Source: Clostridia bacterium
GTDB lineage: Bacteria; Bacillota; Clostridia; Christensenellales; QALW01
Length of the DNA stretch: 49,647 nucleotides
Direction: 5' to 3'
Assembly (NCBI GenBank): GCA_017516345.1
Contig: JAFXDC010000039.1
Location: 1-49,647, forward strand
In this document: piece by piece, positions 45,840 through 49,647 of the stretch
Layout: every line of letters begins with the position of its first letter
Position numbering within the stretch: the stretch's first letter is position 1
Translations under genes and position numbers: made by a program
The notes under the pieces: model-generated
Databases searched by the model: none
Told to the model about the DNA's origin: nothing
The model's input: the letters and a program-made list of their open reading frames with translations, nothing else

Positions 45840-46460
45840 ATGGATTTTTTAAGGATTTTAGCAAAGCATAAGACGCTCTACGTCATTACCCTTATCGCGG
45901 TGGTGGCATTTACCCTGCTTTTTTATAATTTTCTTGACGCCCGCCCCAACCACGATGTGCTTACCGTAGGCTTTGTGGATGCCGCCGCGGCAACCTTAAG
46001 CTCATGCTCGGATATCGCAAGGCACTTTTCCCCCGATGCAAGAGACGCCCACGTTTCCCGCCTCAACACCGATGCCTCGGTGCTTGCGGGTACCACGCCG
46101 GCTCAGAAGCTTTATGAGGCCTTGATAAACGAGAGCGCGGACATGCTTATACTTGATAAGGACAATCTGCTTCTTCTTGCCTCTGAGGGCTATCTTAGTC
46201 CGATCGATGCGCCCTCCGACGACAAGCTTGCCATCACCCTTGAGGGCATATGCTACGGTTATCTTTTGGACGGAGCCGACATAACGGGCAAGCAGGATAT
46301 GTTCATAGGTCATAAGGATGACGATCCCAAGAAGGATCAGCTCTTCTGCGCCGCCCTGCTTGCGGATTGCAACAATAAGGAGCTCGCCCTTGCCGCCCTT
46401 GCCAAGCTTGAGGACACCCTCGTTTTGCAGATGAATCCCAACGCCGCACCCAAGAATTGA
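45840..46460 (+). CDS. Membrane-anchored protein with solute-binding-protein-like ectodomain (2)
   Basis: A 206-residue protein with a transmembrane helix at about 14-31 and an exterior domain. The DMLILDKDNLLLLASEGYLSPID segment lines up in pattern with the DILLLDRERYEFLLSKGYLLPLE of the preceding protein, so the two seem to be paralogues. The ribosome binding site is weak (AGGT, ten bases upstream), suggesting dependence on the previous gene. No ligand can be proposed. Confidence 0.55.
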   Translation: MDFLRILAKHKTLYVITLIAVVAFTLLFYNFLDARPNHDVLTVGFVDAAAATLSSCSDIARHFSPDARDAHVSRLNTDASVLAGTTPAQKLYEALINESADMLILDKDNLLLLASEGYLSPIDAPSDDKLAITLEGICYGYLLDGADITGKQDMFIGHKDDDPKKDQLFCAALLADCNNKELALAALAKLEDTLVLQMNPNAAPKN

Positions 46461-46474
46461 TCACGAGGTAAAAA

Positions 46475-46942
46475 ATGTACAGATACGAGCCGAAAATTCC
46501 AAAGCGCAAATGGTATAAGGATGTGCTTACGGTGCTTGCCATCGCGGCATCCCTTTTTTTGCTTCTTATTTTGCGCGCAGCGGTGCTGAGCTTTATCACC
46601 GACACCACTCTGCGCTCTGTAACAGACGTGCTTACTCTGCTTATTGCGGGGGCGGCTTCCTACGTGGTATTTACCTGCTACGGCACTCGCTACGCTTATA
46701 TTCTGGAGGATGATACCCTCACCCTTCAGGCCACTCGCGGTCACAGAATAGTAAGGCAGACAATCCTTAAGATAAAGGATATCACCCTTGCAGAGGAATC
46801 GGGCGCAAGGCCGATCAGATACTGCTACGGCGGCTCGAATCCCACCCTTTTAAGATGTGGGGAGGCGCTCTACGCCATTTGCCCCGATCAAAGGCTGCTT
46901 GATGCCATCTTAAATAAGCATAATGAAAATGGTATTAATTAA
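46475..46942 (+). CDS. Two-helix membrane protein with PH-like tail
   Basis: A 155-residue protein. After a basic N-terminus (MYRYEPKIPKRKWYK) there are two transmembrane helices (about 17-40 and 50-70), then a cytoplasmic or exterior region of about 80 residues with the strand-rich pattern of bacterial PH domains (YAYILEDDTLTLQA..., RIVRQTILKIKDITLAEE). GAGGT lies five bases before the ATG. Fourth of the membrane-protein genes; role unknown. Confidence 0.6.
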   Translation: MYRYEPKIPKRKWYKDVLTVLAIAASLFLLLILRAAVLSFITDTTLRSVTDVLTLLIAGAASYVVFTCYGTRYAYILEDDTLTLQATRGHRIVRQTILKIKDITLAEESGARPIRYCYGGSNPTLLRCGEALYAICPDQRLLDAILNKHNENGIN

Positions 46943-46983
46943 TATTTAAAAAACGCAATAACTTTAATAAGGAAGTGTTAAAT

Positions 46984-48363
46984 ATGGATATACATAAGTA
47001 TATAGATCAAAACAGTGAGCAAATGGTAAAGGAGCTCGTTCAGCTTTTGCGCATCCCCTCCGTGGAGGGTACCCCCGAGGAGGGCGCACCCTTTGGGAAA
47101 GAGGTGCGAAGCGCGCTTGACTACACCCTTTCCCTCTGCCAAAGGCTTGGTCTTAAGGCGGTAAACGTGGACGGATATGCAGGCTATGCCGAGATAGAGG
47201 GAGTAAGCGGCCAAGAGATCGGCGTTCTTACCCATCTTGACGTTGTGCCCGCAAAGGATCTTGAAAACTGGGAGCTTCCCCCCTTTGATGCCAAGTGCCG
47301 CGACGGCGTCATCTATGCGCGCGGCATCTGCGACGACAAGGGTCCCGCAATAGCCTCCATATACGCTCTTGCGGCGCTTAAGCAGTCGGGCATAGTGCCC
47401 AAGCGCAACATCCGCCTTATTTTCGGCTGTAACGAGGAAAGCGGTTGGGGCTGTATAGATTACTACTCCGCCAAAATAGGTCTGCCCGAGGTGGGCTTCT
47501 CCCCCGACGCGGACTACCCCATCATCAACACCGAAAAGGGTATCTATCACGGCGAGCTTAAGGCAAGCGCAAAATGTGAGGACTGGAGCATCACCGTTCG
47601 CGGCGGCGACCGTCCCAACGTGGTGGTTCCTCAGGCTACCGCCGTCATCAAGGGAAATATCGACCGTCTGAGCCGCACCCTGCTTGAATACGACGCGCAC
47701 CAAAACGGCATCTCCTTCACCGCAGAGGGAGACACGCTAAGCATAACCGCAGAGGGACGCGCGGCTCACGCATCCACCCCTCACCTTGGTAAAAACGCCT
47801 TCTTTGCGCTTTTTGATCTGCTTGATAAGCTTGATCTTGGCGGCGAGGCGGGCAAGCATATAAGGCATATAAATAACGCTCTTTGCTTCAAAAGTGACGG
47901 AAGCGGCATCGGGCTTGCCATTAAGGATGATATCTCGGGCGCCTTGACCGTGAACCTCGGCATTCTCGACCTCAAGGACGGCGAGCTTACCTTCACCCTT
48001 GATATCCGCTATCCCATAACCGCATCCGACAGCGATATCCGCACCGCCCTCAAGGCGGCATTCCCGGGCTTTGAGCTGAGGGACGGTCACGTCCAGCAGC
48101 CCCATCATACCCCCGAGGATCACTTCCTCGTCAAGGCACTTAAAAGGGTGTACGAGCGCAATACGGGCAAGGAGGCGACCTGCATTGCCATCGGCGGCGG
48201 CACCTACGCCCGCGCCCTTAAGACGGGCGTTGCCTTCGGAGTTACCAGGCCGGGCGCTCCCGAGCTTGCTCACAACGCCAACGAGAGGATGAGCATCACC
48301 GACCTTATAGAGGACACCCATATGTTCGCCGACGCCTACGTTGAGCTTGTAAGCGAGGAATAA
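46984..48363 (+). CDS. pepV: Dipeptidase PepV
   Basis: A 459-residue M20 family dizinc dipeptidase in the cytoplasm. Metal and catalytic segments: LTHLDVVP (about 83-90), ARGICDDKGP (about 113-122), FGCNEESGWGC (about 147-157), SPDADYPI, and a C-terminal AIGGGTYAR; the lid domain lies between. PepV cleaves dipeptides with broad specificity and also unusual beta-Ala peptides. The start is the ATG at 46984; a GTG three codons earlier overlaps the AAGGAAG ribosome binding site. It ends 4 bp before the glycerate kinase gene, so the two are co-transcribed. Confidence 0.95.
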   Translation: MDIHKYIDQNSEQMVKELVQLLRIPSVEGTPEEGAPFGKEVRSALDYTLSLCQRLGLKAVNVDGYAGYAEIEGVSGQEIGVLTHLDVVPAKDLENWELPPFDAKCRDGVIYARGICDDKGPAIASIYALAALKQSGIVPKRNIRLIFGCNEESGWGCIDYYSAKIGLPEVGFSPDADYPIINTEKGIYHGELKASAKCEDWSITVRGGDRPNVVVPQATAVIKGNIDRLSRTLLEYDAHQNGISFTAEGDTLSITAEGRAAHASTPHLGKNAFFALFDLLDKLDLGGEAGKHIRHINNALCFKSDGSGIGLAIKDDISGALTVNLGILDLKDGELTFTLDIRYPITASDSDIRTALKAAFPGFELRDGHVQQPHHTPEDHFLVKALKRVYERNTGKEATCIAIGGGTYARALKTGVAFGVTRPGAPELAHNANERMSITDLIEDTHMFADAYVELVSEE

Positions 48364-48367
48364 TATC

Positions 48368-49501
48368 ATGAAGATCATCATAATGCCCGACTCCTTCAAG
48401 GGCACAATAAGCTCAGAGCGCATCTGCGCCATTGCAAAGGACTGTATCTTACGGGTCTTCCCCAACGCAGAGACCCGCGAGCTTTTAATAGCCGACGGCG
48501 GCGAGGGCACGACAGACGCCTTCCTCCACGGGGGCGGAATAAGAAAAGAGGTCACGGTAAAGGGTCCCTTCTTTGAGGATGTCACGGGCTTTTACGGGCT
48601 TATAGGGGACACCGCGGTAATAGAAATGGCGGCCTGCGCCTCCCTCCCCATGGTGGAGGGCAGAAGAGACCCCATGAGGGCCACCACCTACGGCGTGGGA
48701 GAGCTTATACGTCACGCTCTGGACGATGGAGCAAAAGGGATAATTCTCGGTCTTGGCGGCTCCTGCACCAACGACGGCGGATGCGGTATGGCATCGGCTC
48801 TCGGGGTGCGCTTTAAGGATGAAAACGGCAATCAATTCGTGCCCACGGGAGGCACACTTATAAATATTGCAGATATCGACTGCTCGGGCGTGGACAAGCG
48901 CATTTTGGGCAAGCTTACGGTGATGTGCGACATCGAAAACCCGCTTTACGGCACCCTTGGCGCGGCACACGTCTTCGCACCCCAAAAGGGGGCAACGGCT
49001 GAGCAGGTGACCCTTCTTGATGCGGGACTTAAGCACCTTTCGGACATGATAAGGCTTCATCTTAACAAGGAGGTCTCCACCCTTAAGGGGGGCGGTGCGG
49101 CGGGCGGAATGGGCGCGGGAGCGGCGGCATTTCTTGACGGCGTGCTCACTCCCGGCATAGACGCGGTGCTTGAAAATGCCCGTTTTTCCGAGCTTTTGAA
49201 GGACACCGACCTTGTTATTACCGGCGAGGGCAGTATAGATTCCCAGTCCCTTATGGGAAAGGCAATAAGCGGCATTGCCCGCCACACCAAGAGGGCAGGG
49301 GTTCCTCTTTTGGTCATTGCGGGCGGAGTTAAGGGTAATTCCGATGAGCTTTACCGTGCCGGCATCACCGCAGTGGTATCCTGCACAAGAAGACCCATGC
49401 CCTTTTCCGAGCTTGCACCCCTTGCGGAGGAGTTCCTTACAGACTCCTTAACCGACGCTCTGAGGCTTATAAGGCTGGGCATGAGCCTAAAAAACACTTG
49501 A
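48368..49501 (+). CDS. Glycerate kinase (GarK/GlxK family)
   Basis: A 377-residue cytoplasmic kinase of glycerate, standard length. The N-terminus MKIIIMPDSFKGTISS is the family signature, ADGGEGT (about 43-49) and LGLGGSCTNDGGCGM (about 124-138) are the substrate and nucleotide loops, and TGEGSIDSQSLMGK (about 282-295) is the C-terminal signature. It phosphorylates D-glycerate to 2-phosphoglycerate, feeding glycolysis. It is 4 bp downstream of pepV. Confidence 0.95.
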   Translation: MKIIIMPDSFKGTISSERICAIAKDCILRVFPNAETRELLIADGGEGTTDAFLHGGGIRKEVTVKGPFFEDVTGFYGLIGDTAVIEMAACASLPMVEGRRDPMRATTYGVGELIRHALDDGAKGIILGLGGSCTNDGGCGMASALGVRFKDENGNQFVPTGGTLINIADIDCSGVDKRILGKLTVMCDIENPLYGTLGAAHVFAPQKGATAEQVTLLDAGLKHLSDMIRLHLNKEVSTLKGGGAAGGMGAGAAAFLDGVLTPGIDAVLENARFSELLKDTDLVITGEGSIDSQSLMGKAISGIARHTKRAGVPLLVIAGGVKGNSDELYRAGITAVVSCTRRPMPFSELAPLAEEFLTDSLTDALRLIRLGMSLKNT

Positions 49502-49542
49502 AAAAACCGCTAAAAAACCACTAAAAAACGCAAAAAAACCGC
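49500..49542. repeat. Short tandem A-rich repeats
   Basis: Four near-copies of AAAAAACCGCT run head to tail after the glycerate kinase stop and lead into the terminator. Confidence 0.6.
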
Positions 49543-49593
49543 TGAAAATCATCATTTTTTTGATGCATTTTTCAACGGTCTTCTTATTTTTAA
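49531..49593. terminator. Terminator after glycerate kinase
   Basis: ACCGCTGAAAAT with CATCA (49538-49553) pairs with TGATG and CATTTTTCAACGGT (49561-49579), followed by TTCTTATTTTT. The minus strand ends in seven T, so it may also end a minus-strand gene beyond the window edge. No gene can be called in 49594-49647. Confidence 0.7.
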
Positions 49594-49647
49594 TGTAAAA
49601 CGTGCCGTAAAGCAGTAAGCCGGCGCCCGCACGCGAAAGGGTGGGTG

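Noticed and set aside
49594-49647. Possible minus-strand gene entering from the right edge
   Set aside because: Only about 50 bases are available and all three frames give short, unconvincing peptides.

Overview
The window looks like chromosome of an uncultured, strictly anaerobic Bacillota (class Clostridia, probably a gut lineage). Supporting signs: a class III (oxygen-sensitive) ribonucleotide reductase with its activase, a second glycyl-radical enzyme, a DUF896 protein, a TatD-linked radical SAM protein, clear AGGAGG-type ribosome binding sites, and TTGACA-17-TATAAT promoters. The lineage assignment is inference from gene content; no rRNA gene is present. Most genes are housekeeping or cell-surface genes with moderate GC. 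The operon at 28.0-32.0 kb and the repeat tracts near 2 kb and 27.7 kb stand out in composition.

Layout. 0-1.7 kb: a minus-strand pair, a ceramidase-like lipoprotein (cut by the window start) and a small membrane protein. 1.8-2.7 kb: gene-free repeat DNA (an array of short hairpins, a perfect 20-bp hairpin, two tandem ~195-bp repeats) ending at a tRNA-Ser(GGA). 2.8-9.7 kb: a small anchored protein, a YgjP-type metallopeptidase, an alpha/beta hydrolase, a PlsC-type acyltransferase split by an in-frame amber codon, an orphan glycyl-radical enzyme and a glycosidase-like lipoprotein. 9.7-13.9 kb: nadE, dut and nrdDG on the minus strand, with tandem NrdR boxes downstream of the nrdD promoter. 14-18.1 kb: a LUD protein coupled to pepT, divergent DUF896, and a CHAP-domain surface protein with a long Pro-Thr stalk. 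18.2-21.1 kb: a TetR-regulated membrane-protein operon and ychF.

21.2-23.3 kb: two tandem surface-protein genes with nearly identical promoters, signal peptides, C-terminal anchors and terminators but diverged cores. 23.3-27.6 kb: guaB, a membrane-bound LuxR-type regulator and a MATE transporter. 27.7-32.0 kb: a second hairpin array and an AT-rich three-gene operon headed by a secreted Rhs-N-like/ricin-like protein. 32.2-34.7 kb: PTS IIC, TatD and a radical SAM protein in one operon. 34.7-41.4 kb: a five-gene minus-strand operon centred on a 1,394-residue secreted, membrane-anchored protein whose first 310 residues hold about 65 cysteines. 41.6-43.4 kb: a DUF4432 aldose-epimerase-like enzyme and a lipoprotein. 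43.6-49.6 kb: pyrE, four membrane-anchored proteins (two with solute-binding-protein-like ectodomains but no transporter), pepV and glycerate kinase.

The genes serve anaerobic nucleotide metabolism (nrdDG, dut, nadE, guaB, pyrE), peptide use (pepT, pepV) and an extensive cell envelope. The best candidates for something undescribed are the cysteine-rich giant-protein operon, the duplicated surface cassette, the AT-rich Rhs-N-like operon and the hairpin arrays. Nothing here amounts to a recognisable complete defence or mobile system.
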